From NCBI RefSeq assembly GCF_019059575.1, contig NW_024881627.1, positions 62,001 through 126,000 on the forward strand: a stretch of 64,000 bases of DNA. The letters run 5' to 3'. The number at the start of each line of letters is the position of its first letter. Within the stretch, counting starts at the first letter, position 1. Made by a program: the position numbers and the translations under genes. The notes beneath the pieces were generated by a model. It made no database searches. It was not told the origin of the DNA and saw only the letters and a program-made list of their open reading frames with translations. Below are positions 12,031 to 24,496 of this stretch, in pieces. The DNA comes from Amphibalanus amphitrite (lineage: Eukaryota; Arthropoda; Thecostraca; Balanomorpha; Balanidae).

Positions 12031-12653
12031 ACAACGATCCCTTGCGTTGCTATTCTTCCAAAGGGCTTTCAGAGTATGTTAACATTGCCCCCCGGCGTGT
12101 TTGGCCACATCTGCCAGTTTTTGCGTGTGTGAAGAAAACCGCGGCTCGCAGCGCCGCTGGGCGCTGATGACCACTGTAGTCCGGTCGCCCAACAACCCCA
12201 ATTCATCATCATCATCATCGCAGCGCTGAAAATCTTGGTATTGCTTGTGAGACATTAATTGCGCATCGTGTGTGAAACGTTTGATCGCAGGTCGGATATG
12301 GTCAGGTATGGTCGCATATGGTCAGGCCATTCTTTCAGTAAACATCCCAGAAGTTAAGCGTTGTAGTCTAGTGGTTCGCGACTTATGCGCCGACTTGTGT
12401 GAAATCGAGGACACAAATTAATGATAATTTTACTTTTGTGACTCCCAAGCTTAGCGATGACCTCATTGAAAAATGACCTGAATGATCATGAAAATGTGAT
12501 ATTGATCTTTTTTTCCTTTTCACCTTTTCCGTTGCGAAAAGGTGGGACCATTTACCCCCCCCCCCCGCCCCTCAGCAACTAGCGTGTTAACCATTAACCA
12601 CCCCAAGGCACGGTAAGCTTCGTCCTTTTTACCAAACCTTTCTCTTGTTCCAG

Positions 12654-15600
12654 GACGTGCCAGCGGCCCTGGTGGCTGAGCTTCTCAAGACTGGCGATTT
12701 ACCGCAGCACTCTGTAGCTGAACTGGCCACCGCGCTAGGTGTAGCGCTGAACGGTAAACTTCTGGAAGAGTCGTGTGACATGGCAGCTGGCTTCAAAGAC
12801 CTCGACGCACTGAAGTCGCTGGTGCCATCAGTTTGGCTCTCCGAAAGAAACCCAGCCCTTGTTTCATTCCTGCAAAACTTGACGGCCAAGAAGGTGAGGG
12901 CGATCGCGAAACCTCCGATTTGAGACTTGTCAATGCGTATGGGCAACTCATTGGATGTAGGAACAAGAGATACGTTGGGCAGTGGAGTTTTAGCGAAAGT
13001 CTTGTGAAGAATTCGTTCCGTCAGAGCAAGACTGCCTGTGCCATCGATTCCGCCATTTCACCTTCCGGTTCAACTGCTTCACATGCCAACTTCCTGGCGG
13101 CCACCGCAGCTCATGCCACACAACTTCAGGATGGTGATATAGAGGTGTGGTTCGACAACAACCAAATTGTGGGAAAAACTACACGTGTATGTGTTGGGGG
13201 AAAGGCTCTGATGAGTGGCTGCACAATGCTGTGCTCGATTCAAACTGTCAGCGACAACTTGCAAGTGGAAGCGAGCCTGATGCCCGGTCTTCATGAAACC
13301 ACCGATCCAAAAGAACTAAACACCGCCCTGGAGAAAGTGGAAGAAGAGGAGAGGGCTCTGCGATAACTCTATCGGGCTCATCGCACCAAATTCTGGGAGA
13401 AAAATATCGAGGCGGTTTCCGCAGAACAAACTGACACACAATTTGGCGTTGAAGATTATGTTGACCGTATGGCGGCGCAGCTGACAGCCGGCACTGCAAA
13501 CACCATTTGCAAACATTGCTGTGCAACCTGACCACTTCGATGTAGGTCCCAAATGCGCGAAGCCATCGACTCCTTCAGTGGTCTTGCGGGAGGACCGCAT
13601 GCACGGCATGCCGTCTCAACACGGCGGTCACGTTGACGTAGTTGTTGGCGAGGTATACAAAGAAAAACAATATACATACGATATACGAAGATATACAACC
13701 CTTACATTAATGGCAAGGGAGTTCTGGATCACATTCGAACCTAAACTCCGCTCTAGAGAAAGTGGAAGAAGAGGAGAGGGCGCTTCAAGAACTCTATCGA
13801 GCTCATCGCACCAAAGTCTGGGAGAAAACTATCGAGGCGGTTTCCGCAGAACACACTGACACACAACTTAGCGTTGAAGATTATATTGACAGTATGGCGG
13901 CGCAGCTGACAGCCGGCACTGCAAACACCATTTGCAAACATTGCTGTGCAACCTGACCACTTCGATGTAGGTCCCAAATGCGCAAAGCTGTCGACTCCTT
14001 CAGTGGTCTTGCGGGAGGACCGCATGCACGGCATGCCGTCTCAACACGGCGGTCACGTTGACGTAGTTGTTGGCGAGGTGTACAAAGAAAAACAATATAC
14101 ATACGATATACGAAGATATACAACCCTTACATCAATGGCAAGTCGGGTGTTCTGGAGCATATTCGAACCTAAACTCCGCTCTAGAGAAAGTGGAAGAAGA
14201 GGAGAGGGCGCTTCAAGAACTCTATCGAGCTCATCGCACCAAAGTCTGGGAGAAAACTATCGAGGCGGTTTCCGCAGAACACACTGACACACAACTTAGC
14301 GTTGAAGATTATATTGACAGTATGGCGGCGCAGCTGACAGCCGGCACTGCAAACACCATTTGCAAACATTGCTGTACAACCTGACCACTTCGATGTAGGT
14401 CCCAAATGCGCAAAGCTGTCGACTCCTTCAGTGGTCTTGCGGGAGGACCGCATGCACGGCATGCCGTCTCAACACGGCGGTCACGTTGACGTAGTTGTTG
14501 GCGAGGTGTACAAAGAAAAACAATATACATACGATATACGAAGATATATAACCCTTACACCAATGGCAGGGGAGTTCTGGAGCACATTCGAACCTAAACT
14601 CCACTCTAGAGAAAGTGGAAGAAGAGGGGAGGGCGCTTCAAGAACTCTATCGAGCTCATCGCACCAAAGTCTGGAAGAAAACTATCGAGGCGGTTTCCGC
14701 AGAACGAACAGACACACAATTCGGCGTTGAAGATTATGTTGACAGTATGGCGGCGCAGCTGACAGCCGGCACTGCAAACACCATTTGCAAACATTGCTGT
14801 GCAACCTGACCACTTCGATGTAGCTCCCAAGTGCGGAAAGCCATCGACTCCTTCAGTGGTCTTGCGGGAGGACCGCATGCACGGCATGCCGTCTCAACAC
14901 GGCGGTCACGTTGACGTAGTTGTTGGCGAGGTATACAAAGAAAAACAATATACATACGATATACGAAGATATACAACCCTTACACCAATTACGAGGGAGT
15001 TCTTGAGCTCATTGGAATTCAACCAGAATTGGTAGTAAACGCACAGGTCGCACTTTGTTGTGATGGTTAGCCATACGATATTATCAGAAACCTTCTGGAC
15101 CTGACCATGGTCTGTAACCACTGCGGACTGGTGACAGAATATGCGGCGGACATGAACGAACACGTGTCAAAGGAACATCCGAACGACGGACAATGCTTCA
15201 GGAAGTTTTATGACTGGGTCCTGCTTCGTCCTGGTGCGGGGCACGTCGAGATGAACATCTGCAAGGCGCTCTTTCGTCTCCTCTGGCTACCCATCCTTCG
15301 ACCAGTTGCACGGGTCCTGGGTTTCACGAGTGACGCTTCATTGTCATTCGTCAAGACATGTGGCAACCACCATGTCACGTGGCAAATCCTAAACATTATC
15401 CTTGAAGCCTTGTCCAAAGAGCTGGCCGTGACCTACGTCCGTCAATGTCTGGAAGCACATCTGGAGCTCAGTGCGACGGGAATGCTAGAATGGCTTGCGT
15501 CTGCTCAGAACAACAACTACGTCCTTCTCTCCAAGCTGTGTGACATCATGTTGGCGACATCTCTCATGCGGGCGGGTGTGAGGAGAAATAACAGTGAAGC

Positions 15601-16713
15601 AATGCTTGCTGGAAGACAGAGGGCCGCGTTGGTCTTCTTCACGGGACCCCACTACACGTATCAACGATTGATTGTTCGGGACATGATCCAGCGTCAACAG
15701 GTCCCGCCTGCAGTCAAGAGGTTCATCGAAGCCCGAACATCATACTCAACGTCAGGAGACACTACGAGAGGCGAAGGTGGCGACTTCGTTTTGGAGAACA
15801 AGAATCGCCAAACGAAATCGTGGATCCCTACAGGTATGCACAAAAATGATTGTCCATAATCCAACCATGTGTATGCTGAGACATTGCATATTATTGGGAA
15901 TATAGTATGACGTTAAATTTTCACGTCGTTCATTAACTACTGTATTTGTTTGAGTGCTTCCTTTGCAGACAAATCGGCGTAAGAAATACGTTGGCAACAA
16001 AACCCACTAATTTATGTAGCTCATCCGAAAGTGTATTCTTCCTCGAAATACCAATTCATTCCCTTGCTTTAAATGCCAGTTCTTTTAGGTAGCTCGCTCA
16101 ACAGATCCTAATCTGGTGGTAGGACGATTCACTCTGTGAAAGCTACGGAAATGCAATTTTGTTCCTAAAAGATTTTGCATGTTCCATTGCAGGCCAGCCG
16201 TCCGTTACCCAGTGGCAGGAGGCAGCCAGGTGCGGCGACCGTCTGGAGGGAGTCAAGGAAAGTGTGCTGGAACGGTGCAGTATCGGTGCGTCGACGTTCA
16301 GTGACCAGGACCTGCCGCAGGAAGCAAGTGTGGATCGGGTTCGAGCCGAAATGCGCGCTAAGGGACATCTTTCGAACCCCAGGGACGAGGTGGAGTTCCT
16401 GCAAGGACTGGACGGTGATTACTTGCACCCCGACTTTGTTAACTTCGATGTCTCGGCAAAGCAGAACGTGCTGTCATTCAGGGGTGCGATGTCGGGGACG
16501 TTGGATCAGAAAATGACCAAGGTTTTCATAGTGTCAGACGATGCGTCCGCCGACAAAATGACAAAGGCTGAGCTATTTGAGCACGTAACGGCAACCATCA
16601 AATCTACATATTTGGGAGACTGAACAAGCTATGCGCATTTCGATCTTGCGCCGTGCGAAAACAAAGTCAGACTTACTGGGCCTCTACCAAGAATACGGAT
16701 GTGCACGTGAATA
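12654..16713 (+). pseudogene. Copy B: broken paralogue of gene A
   Basis: The long exon is re-found from the acceptor before 12654 to the donor after 15833, and the terminal exon from 16193 to the ancestral stop at 16711-16713. Identity to gene A is very high, including the ~360 bp intron between the two exons, and similarity begins before the exon, at about 12570 (matching about 3240). So this is a recent segmental duplicate. The reading frame is lost: there is a one-base loss early in the long exon, a premature stop near 13363, a small deletion between the two halves of the zinc-knuckle motif, and a shifted end of the terminal exon near 16617. Between about 13320 and 15030 a segment holding the zinc-knuckle region is present four times. 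The part after 15060 stays almost identical to gene A. It cannot encode the gene A protein. Whether it is transcribed is unknown. Confidence 0.85.
13320..15030 (+). repeat. Fourfold ~426 bp tandem duplication inside copy B
   Basis: Four tandem units spaced about 425-428 bp (starting near 13325, 13750, 14178 and 14603) each run from the TALEKVEEEERAL-coding stretch to the HVDVVVGEVYK-coding stretch. Each is followed by an A/T-rich linker beginning AAAAACAATATACATACGAT that gene A lacks. All four share the same small deletion next to the zinc-knuckle codons, so the deletion came before the amplification. The linker ends with a stretch resembling the sequence before the TALEK codons, which could have seeded unequal exchange. 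Confidence 0.85.
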
Positions 16714-17619
16714 GGCCCTCGCGTGAAACGGTGTCCATCCCGGCGGCGGTGCTTGTCAGCTGCAGGCGACCGCAGTCATGCAAGCCTGCGGCCAGACGTC
16801 GGCTGCCGCTGCTGGCCGCTGTCCAGCCGCGGCAGCCGGTGGGTCACATCCGACGGGACCAGAGTCTGCTGGGAGCGCCGTCAGCCAGGTATGTTGGTGT
16901 AGTCCTGGAGGTATCCTATCGCCAAGCCGTCAACAAGTGTTTACCCATCATATAGTTGATGAAACCCAATATTACATAGTGAATCCAATAATTGCTGCAG
17001 CACCAATAGACATGCCGTTTAACATCCTGTTGGTTATATACAGCTATCTGTTTTCTAACTCATTTGTTCCGTCTCCCACCAGCCTGCACGCCTCGCGGGC
17101 GACTTCGGTGGCGGTGCTTGTCAGCTGCAGGCGACAACAGGGCAAGCCTGCGGCCAGAGTACGTCGGCTGCCGCTGCTGGCCGCTGTCCAGCGGCAGCCG
17201 GTGGGTCACATCCGACGGGACCAGAGTCTGCTGGGAGCGCCGTCAGCCAGGTATGTTGGTGCAGTCCTGGAGGTATCCTATCGCTAAGCCCTCAACAAGT
17301 GTTAACCCATCATATAGTTGATGAAACCCAATATTACATAGTGAATCCAATAATTGCTGCAGCACCAATAGACATGTCGTTTAACATCCTGTTGAGTGTT
17401 GGTTACATACAGGTATCTGTTTTCTAACTCATTTGTTCCGTCTCCCACCAGCCTGCACGCCTCGCGGGCGACTTCGGTGGCGGTGCTTGTCAGCTGCAGG
17501 CGACAACAGGGCAAGCCTGCGGCCAGAGTACGTCGGCTGCCGCTGCTGGCCGCTGTCCAGCGGCAGCCGGTGGGTCACATCCGACGGGACCAGAGTCTGC
17601 TGGGAGCGCCGTCGGCCAG
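16714..17619 (+). repeat. Array 3: fused unit plus two 168-nt cassettes
   Basis: As after gene A, the terminal exon of copy B runs directly into a diverged cassette ending at a donor after 16888. Complete 168-nt cassettes follow at 17083-17250 and 17452-17619, with spacers of 194 and 201 nt. The last cassette ends GTCGGCCAG before GTAAAG, after which similarity to the array is lost. It is the downstream counterpart of array 2, much shorter. Confidence 0.9.
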
Positions 17620-17682
17620 GTAAAGCACGCTGTTTGGCATTGTTTAAATGTTTAAATGCTAAGTGGCCTGCTCAACAAGAAG

Positions 17683-17832
17683 TTTTTAGGGTAGATGTAA
17701 ATGTGATCAACTCGAGGGTGCTGAAAGTTTTGTCTCGCAATCGGCCGCTTTTTACTCTAGTTACGCGAAATAGCGAGGGTGTGGAGTCCGTTCGGCCCCT
17801 CCCCCCCCCCCCCCCATAGGGGCGAGGGCTAA
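17683..17832 (-). mobile_element. End fragment of a piggyBac-type MITE (family 3)
   Basis: On the minus strand the sequence reads TTAGCCCTCGCCCC, a long G-run and GGCCGAACGGACTCC, then CTCGCTATTTCGCGTAA and AGCGGCCGATTGCGA. This parallels the left end of the complete element at 54793-55712. Only about 150 bp remains. Confidence 0.6.
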
Positions 17833-18209
17833 GATTCCAAATTATTGGTACCAAATTGCAAGTGGAGGTAAAGAACTTATGACGTCATAGAAACAGCGGA
17901 GGCCCTTAAAATAAAAATGAAAGCATAATATCTTCAAACGTGGTGAAAGTTTTTCGGCGAAATTTGGTAGACATTCGTTTTTGCTCTTTGTGAACCAAGG
18001 TCTTTATCGAAGTCGTTATTTTTTTAAAGCTGTGAGAGGGCCCTCGTGAAAAGATAACCACGTTCGTGCTGATAATTTTTCATCTTCCCGGCAGACCCAT
18101 GCATAATTATATATATTTTTGTTTAGGGTGATCGTCGGGCCGTAAAAACTCTTGATTTGCGCTTGTATCAGCTGAAGCCACGGAACTGCTATTCCAGTTC
18201 AAAACCCCA

Positions 18210-18360
18210 TGTTAAAAGTGAACTATTTCCTTTAACAGATTTTGTATGTTTCATTGCAGACCAGCCGTCAGTCACCTAGTGGCGGAAGGCAGCGAGGTGC
18301 GGCGACCGTCTGGACTCCGGAGGAAGTGGAGGACAGTGTTGAAACAGTGTAGTCCTCAAA
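18210..18360 (+). pseudogene. Relic third copy of the family terminal exon
   Basis: TTTAACAGATTTTGTATG, TTTCATTGCAG and CCAGCCGTCAGTCACC, followed by a GCGGCGACCGTCTGGA stretch, reproduce the intron end and first ~70 nt of the terminal exon of genes A and B, with several changes. Similarity fades by about 18350, immediately before the MITE at 18386. It marks an older third unit of the duplicated locus. Confidence 0.7.
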
Positions 18361-18385
18361 CGAGTGTTGTGGGTTGATAGGTTTG

Positions 18386-18604
18386 GTACGGGGACCCGCA
18401 GTTGCTACTGTACAGCGACCCTGAGTAAATTGTCTCAGCACCCTCACAGTGAACAAAGATAAGCTGTCCGAGGGCACGCACAGAAAACCTCAGCTGCTCT
18501 TGTATAGGGACCGGCAGTCGATATCAATATTATCGGTTGTTACTGGACAGGACAGAGGGCTAGAGTTGGGGTTCGTGTACAGTAGCAACTGCGGGTCCCC
18601 GTAC
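18386..18604. mobile_element. MITE with 28-bp terminal inverted repeats, copy 1
   Basis: The left end starts GTACGGGGACCCGCAGTTGC and continues to 28 bases that are exactly inverted at the right end (..GCGGGTCCCCGTAC). The 219-bp element has no coding capacity. A second copy of 223 bp lies at 32017-32239. The terminal GTAC makes the exact border and any target duplication ambiguous. Confidence 0.85.
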
Positions 18605-20537
18605 GGCATCATCACTGATTTGTTACCGATGTTCCTCATACAAGCAGTTCGCGTAGAATTAAGGAACCAGGGCCCAATCTGATAAAATGTCGTACTATTC
18701 TATTTACGGTATTTGGTAACAGTCACAGTGATACCAGTGCTGACAAAGGTTTATCTGAGTCTACGAAATGATTCTTCAGACCGTCAAATTACGATGGCCT
18801 GAAATGCGTGAAAACCATTTTGCATTTCATAGTCGTTTTCTGCAGCTGAACTTCAGCCAGTGCTGCCATATCCATTCCACGGCGTTTATAAGATAAGATA
18901 TATAAGATCGCAAATGAGGTTAATGTCCCTTATTTGCGGAGTCATCAGTGTATTTCTCCAAAGTGATGTGTGAGGCTGCGTTGAGTGTAATCAGCAGCAG
19001 CTTTGCTTAATGTGAAGAATCAGACATGTCATGGGCTCAAACGAAGGGGGAATTTTACGATACAGATTTTTTCCTTGAATTGCGTCATCGCCGCTCGAGT
19101 ACTTCAGTTGCTTCATATGCGGTGACCGTTTAGGCGTATGGCCTGTCAACTATCTGCTGCGATGATATGCAACAATATCCGTGTGCGATAATCATGCTAT
19201 GAGGAGCAATATATCTGTTGGAAGCTCGGACGTCATGCTGGTGGGCATATGTTGGTCAATTTTATATATGGCCACCATGTTGGCCAATGCTACAAATGGC
19301 CCCGATCAGATTACTGGGTGCTCATTGTTATTAATGAGTAATGGCGCATGCAGTGGGCATTGGTGGAGAATTGTGCCGAACTGTGGGTGCTTGGGCGTAG
19401 CAAATCCGCCGCCGCCCTATCGGTGACCTTGACCTCCGCCGTCTGTTTCGGCTCCAGAGCCAAACCGGCGTAGAATTGGGAGAGCTCGAGCACCCACAGT
19501 TCAGCACAATTCTTCACCTATGTTGATGTGCGGTGGGGGATGAACACTGCCCGGCGGACCGGCTGTGCTCACTTCCAACAGGCGTCTTGGATCACCATGA
19601 CGAAGGGTATGCCTAAGCGACGCCAGTGTGGGTATGAAATACAAAAGAAATCAAAAACGAATCAGTGGTGAGACTGCTACAGGGCAGTAAAAAGGTAGGC
19701 ACGCGTCTGGCTGCGATTTACTTGTTGCCCCAGGATAACTTATCGGCTGCGGCTTAAAGCGAACGATAACTGATCTGGTGGCTTCACCATCGCCGGATCT
19801 AATAGTTTTCCACATGCGCCCCGGCCGTGGGGAAGGGTTGGACTCGGTACGCCCCCCCCCCCCCTCTCGCCGTCTCGATCTCGATAGAGCCTCTTGAAAG
19901 AAAACGAGCTCTTCTGGCACTGAGAGCATTGCGAAGTTGTAGCATTTTAGGTGCACAGGCTTACTAACGACGAACAGGTCAGTGACCTGACCTGACCTAA
20001 AAATGTGGTTGGTGTCAAAAGATCGGTAGCGGCGGAACACCTTCAATTAAAGGGGGGCACTGCCGACTTTTGGTCCCATTCTTTCCATGCAACGCCCAAT
20101 AGGGCTAATGTAAGGGCAGAAGACCATTGTCATGTCATTTGGCTTCTGCTGTTCGCACTCCCACCGCATCCATATTTTGATCAGCCAGCTGTTTGCCGAT
20201 CAATTTATGGAATGGCCAGCTGATTGCCAGTCAAAAAATGATTTGTCGCTGGTGCCTAGAACCTGCAGAAAAGACATTTTTTGATCGCCATTTTTAAGTA
20301 AATTCGCCGAGTTCCGTTAAGTATTCACTCACAGTCTTCGTTCCCAATGGAAAATGGAACCTAGTTCTCTCCGATGGGTGGACGCGATGCCGCAAGTATT
20401 GTCTATTTTCCCGTTAATCACCCGTAATAGCGATGGCTGCATTTATGCCCATATATGGTCATACGAAATCCATTTTTTGACCAATCCATTTTTTGACGTT
20501 CGCCTCGTAGTTTCCCCAACTGCCATTGCGTTTCAAC
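18605..20537. other. Intergenic spacer, no gene seen
   Basis: No splice-flanked coding segment or RNA gene is visible. It contains the small foldback at 19362-19518 and a C-run/GGCC fragment near 19825-19900 that resembles the end of a MITE. Confidence 0.5.
19362..19518. mobile_element. Small foldback (MITE-like)
   Basis: GGTGGAGAATTGTGCCGAAC..GTGGGTGCT at the left is inverted at the right (..AGCACCCACAGTTCAGCACA, then ATTCTTCACC) with two or three mismatches over about 35 bp. The whole is 157 bp and has no open frame of note. Confidence 0.65.
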
Positions 20538-21669
20538 TACCGTAAAATGGGGTGTTAAGGGACAGTTTTGAGGTGTTTTGTTATATAACTCAAGAAGGGT
20601 TGGAGATAGAAGCATCAAATTGTCAGCATTTTATGTGGAATTTGGTGCTTTACATGCCTGCCACATTAAAGTTTTTAAGATTTATACCTGCATATTATTT
20701 TTTATTATTTTTCATCACTGTCCCTTAGCACCCCAATGTGGGGTGTTAAGGGACACCTATACTATTCCAAGAAATGGTCATCAAATGCCCACAATTGGGG
20801 TGTGGAAGGGCACACAATTTATTTATTGAAATGTTTTGCATATTCTGTCACAAAACAAGTCAGGTTCATTCACCACTAATGACCTTTTTAGCCAATTACG
20901 TGTAATGCTGTTTACGCTTGTGGAAAATGTGCTAATTATAAGGTAAACAGAACCAAAAAGTAATCTTCTGTCATCAATAAAAACCCATGTTGAAGCTAGT
21001 CACTTGTCATTATGTTGCCCTCTTTGTTTTGGCCTTTTTATGATGACATCACATTTACCTACATCAGTCTCCATTGACCCATCATTGTAAAAGAGAGTGT
21101 CAAGATGTTTTGTTACATAACTTAAGATGTGTTAGAGATAAAAGCATGAATTTGCCAGCATTTTATGTGGAATTTGGTGTTTTTCCATGCCTACTGAAAG
21201 AAAACTTGATTAAATTATATTTAGATTTTATTTTTTCTTTTTTCTTCCCTGTCCCTTAGCACCCCACATCCACCTCAAAATATGCATGTATCCGGAAAAG
21301 AGGAAGAGGATGATGAATGAATGGGTGAATTTGCACAAGTTTTTCAGGAAACATGTGCAATACATGTGACAATACACCTATGCATTCATTTTCCCTGTAC
21401 ACACACTAGTTTATGAGGTACACACAGAGTTTTGGAGATGTTTCAATTTTGTGAAAATGTAGCATGATTTTCAAATCCATTTTTGAACCAAATCACTTGC
21501 GTGAAAAACCATAGCATTTTGTCCTATGGTCAAGAGCAAAACAGTGTCAACTACCACACTGAAGTTTTTATTGAACCTTCTCAAATTAGGAAGTTAATAT
21601 GACTCAAAGTTTTTCCCATGCAACTGTCCCTTAACACCCCACTGTCCCTTAACACCCCATTTTACGGTA
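20538..21669. mobile_element. TA-flanked TIR element with internal copies of its own terminus
   Basis: The ends are exact 29-bp inverted repeats: TACCGTAAAATGGGGTGTTA and nine more bases, mirrored at 21641-21669. If the outer TA is the target duplication, the element proper starts CCGTAAAA and ends TTTTACGG, as in Tc1/mariner-like or related non-autonomous elements. The terminal phrase GGGGTGTTAAGGGAC recurs inside in both orientations near 20728-20755 and once near 21250. The segment from TTTTGTTA.ATAACT to GCATTTTATGTGGAATTTGG occurs at about 20576-20660 and again at about 21106-21190. It therefore looks like two half-elements fused. There is no long open frame. Confidence 0.8.
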
Positions 21670-22142
21670 CTGATTTGCTGAATTATATTGTTATTGGTGG
21701 GTAGGTTGGTACTAATCAGAGCTTCCTGCTAACTTATTAACTTTGACCGTTTTCAAATTAGTGGGAGTGCATTCACATAGCTCCTTTCATTTTCATCCAT
21801 CAGTAAATATTAATATCGATCTGGCTGTTTAGGAACTCTTTTCGCGGAACATGTGAAAAATGGGGTCGCCTTATGTCTTATTTGACCAAACGTTTTCATG
21901 CCAAAAGGTCATCTTTATTAAGGCTCCTAATCTAAAATACCAAAGCAAATATGACCTAATGATCATGTTGATGAGTTAGTGAGTTATCATTATGTGCCTA
22001 GACTGCAGTGGTTGTCAGTTTACTCAAAGCTGATTCAAACCAGTTGTTTCACTGTGTCTCAGTGACTGCCTCGCTGCTCCCCAGCCCGCCGGTCGTCACA
22101 GTGGAGGGCCCTGTGCCGCTGATGCTGCCTGGTCTCATCATT

Positions 22143-24496
22143 ATGGAGGAGCGAGACGGCTCTCCGGCGCCGATCGGGCCGCGCCGCCGCCGCCGCGACA
22201 GCGGACAGCGCGTCTGTGGCTGTGTGCACGTGCGCACCGGCACCATCATGCTCGGCATGTGGCACCTGGTGAGTGGGGGCGCGCCGCGGTGGGAGCCGGC
22301 GTCACCGACTAACTCCGGAGCTGGAGGCGCTGGGTCAGCATGGAGGCTGGAAGGGACGGTTATCGGGACTGGCCGGGGATGGTGATGGTGCAGCCTGCAG
22401 TGTCACTTTGTTACTGGTAACCGGTATTCTTATTTTAGGTGCCGATCATAGACGACTAAGACGAGACTGTCAACAAGTAGATGAAGGTGTAAACAAACTG
22501 ATGTGCTCCTCATTTTCGTGCATTTATGAGCGAAATGAGTTATAGGTGTCTTCCTCCAGCCGTCCCCCTCTCCACGAATCGCCATGTGACAGTTCCTGAC
22601 GCTGCTCCCCCTCTCGCTCCGCCCTCAGGTGATGAACGTGCTGGCCCTCTCGGCGCTGGCCATGGTCATCTTCCACCCGGAGATGCTGCGCCGCGTGCAG
22701 CTGGAGGGCACTCCCCAGTCGGGTAACCTGTCGGCGGCGGGCGCCGGCGCCGACGAGCCACTGCTGCCGCCGCGCGTGATGCCCAAGTATGGTCCCACTT
22801 ACAGCGTGCTCGGGGGACAGGTGTGGAACGTGGACGACCTCAACATCGGCATCATGATCACCTTCTGCACGTTCATCATCACGCTGCTGATGGTGGTGGG
22901 CGCCATCAAGGGCCAGCCCTCCTACCTGATGCCGTTCTTCTGCCTGCAGGTGTTCGACTTTTGCATCTCCAGGTGAGGCTCGGTGGCCCGGGGATAGGGT
23001 GGGATGGTGGCGGGGAGATGGAGAAATGGAATCGTACTGCGGTGTGAGGTTAGTCTAGTCACTCAACTCGAGTGTAACGAGCGCGTGTAACTGATGAACT
23101 ACATCTGGCTCGATATATTCCGTCGAACTACCTATTTCCTCGTAGCCAACACTAGTTTTGTGTCGAGCTGCCAGGGTTGTACGTCGATGACCGGGCATGC
23201 AGCTGAGAACCCTGAAACGAAACTCATCGTTGTCGTCGTGGGTGTTTTTTATGCGGACTGATAGTACAGCCATGTGCCTGAGTCAGGTGCCAACGATAAC
23301 CGCCCGCAAGCACTCGAGCTGCCGATTAACGTAGGATAACGCCGCCCCTGTGACGAGGTGATTACGATAGGCAGGGTTTACGACGTGCGGGGTAACCAAT
23401 ATCGCTGGGGCTGGTGGACTTGGTAGGTATGCACATTGCACAACATGATGGGGATGTATGTGAATCATATGCTCCTCAGAGCTGGCAATGCGACCTCGAT
23501 GGGAACTTTCCGATACCGTGACCTTTAGACGATTATGTGAATATGTTCGCGGTTTTATTTTCGCCCGTACTTCCAACTTGCCAGCCTGCCAGTAAGTCTG
23601 TCCTCCCACTCTGTCGGCGAGTCTGTCCACCAGTCTGACCCCCATCCCCCTGGCGTTTGTCTATCCGGCAGTCTGACGATGATCAGCTACTTCTCGCTGA
23701 TGCCGGACCTGCACGTGCTGCTGCTCCAGTCTCCCAGCCTGCCGTTCCGCGACCAGCTGCTGCGGCTCGACCAGCGCTGGCTCTCGCTCATCCTGATGGT
23801 CGCCTTTCTCGTTGCCATGGTGATCAAAGTGAGTCGCTAAATGCGCGGTGGCGCGCGGCGTAGCGTTTCCATGGTAACCGGGCGACCGCAATAATAACAA
23901 TGGATCTGCGTGACGTGACGTGTATTGATATAATCTATCGATGGGTGACTGCTAACCGCGATCGGGGGCGTACTAGAACCGTGCCAAACCTGTTGACAGT
24001 GTTTTCACTGCACTATGTAGGGTTTTTTGGATGTCTTCTATCAACAAGCTTTTGTGCCTTTGATTGGGATGTAAATGACGCAAAATTGAATAGTGCCCCA
24101 AATGCGTTGTCTATACAATTATGCTAGTTATTGAAGTGTAATACCAACACGAAACACATACCTGCCGATCGCTTCCAACTTGTTTTCTCTCCTTTCCATC
24201 CCCGTTCAGGCCGCCTGTCCGTAGGTACTCTCCCGCTATAACCCATCGCTCTCGCTCCGTTTCAGCTGTACCTGATTGCCATGGTGTGGTCGTGCTACCG
24301 GTACCTGCTGCTGCGCCAGGGTGGCGGCGGCGGCGGCGGCGGTCAGTGCGCAGAGCAGGAGCCCGTGGCCTCTCTGCCGGACTACGAAGCGGCGCTCACC
24401 GACCCGCGCTTCTCCAAGGTAGATCTGGCCGGCTACCCGACCCCGCCGCCCAGCTACGCTGCGGCCACCAGCGACGCGGGCCGCGGCGGTAAATAG
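22143..24496 (+). CDS. LAPTM-family lysosomal tetraspan membrane protein
   Basis: Four coding exons join in frame: 22143-22268, 22629-22972, 23672-23828 and 24266-24496, giving 285 aa. The start is the ATG opening MEERDG. A likely acceptor (CTCCCCAG at about 22077-22084) suggests an upstream 5' UTR exon, so the earlier in-frame ATG at 22008 is probably not used. After a basic stretch (RRRRRD) comes CGCVHVRTGTIMLGMWHL, matching the cysteine and HVRTGT signature at the start of helix 1 in LAPTM4. Three more hydrophobic segments follow (around IGIMITFCTFIITLLM, YLMPFFCLQVFDF and WLSLILMVAFLVAMVI). The cytosolic tail has LPDYEAAL (residues 246-253) and PPPSY (PPxY at 270-273), the kind of motif that binds Nedd4-type WW domains and directs endolysosomal sorting. 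A Gly run encoded by GGC repeats lies just after helix 4. The family acts in late endosomes and lysosomes. I cannot tell LAPTM4 from LAPTM5 type, so no symbol is given. Confidence 0.88.

Noticed and set aside
22008-22142. N-terminal extension of the LAPTM protein from an upstream in-frame ATG
   Set aside because: The extension crosses a strong acceptor-like CTCCCCAG and is not typical of the family; the ATG at 22143 directly precedes the conserved N-terminus.
23283-23645. 120-codon minus-strand frame
   Set aside because: It lies in a LAPTM intron, lacks motifs or splice borders and has no homology I recognise.
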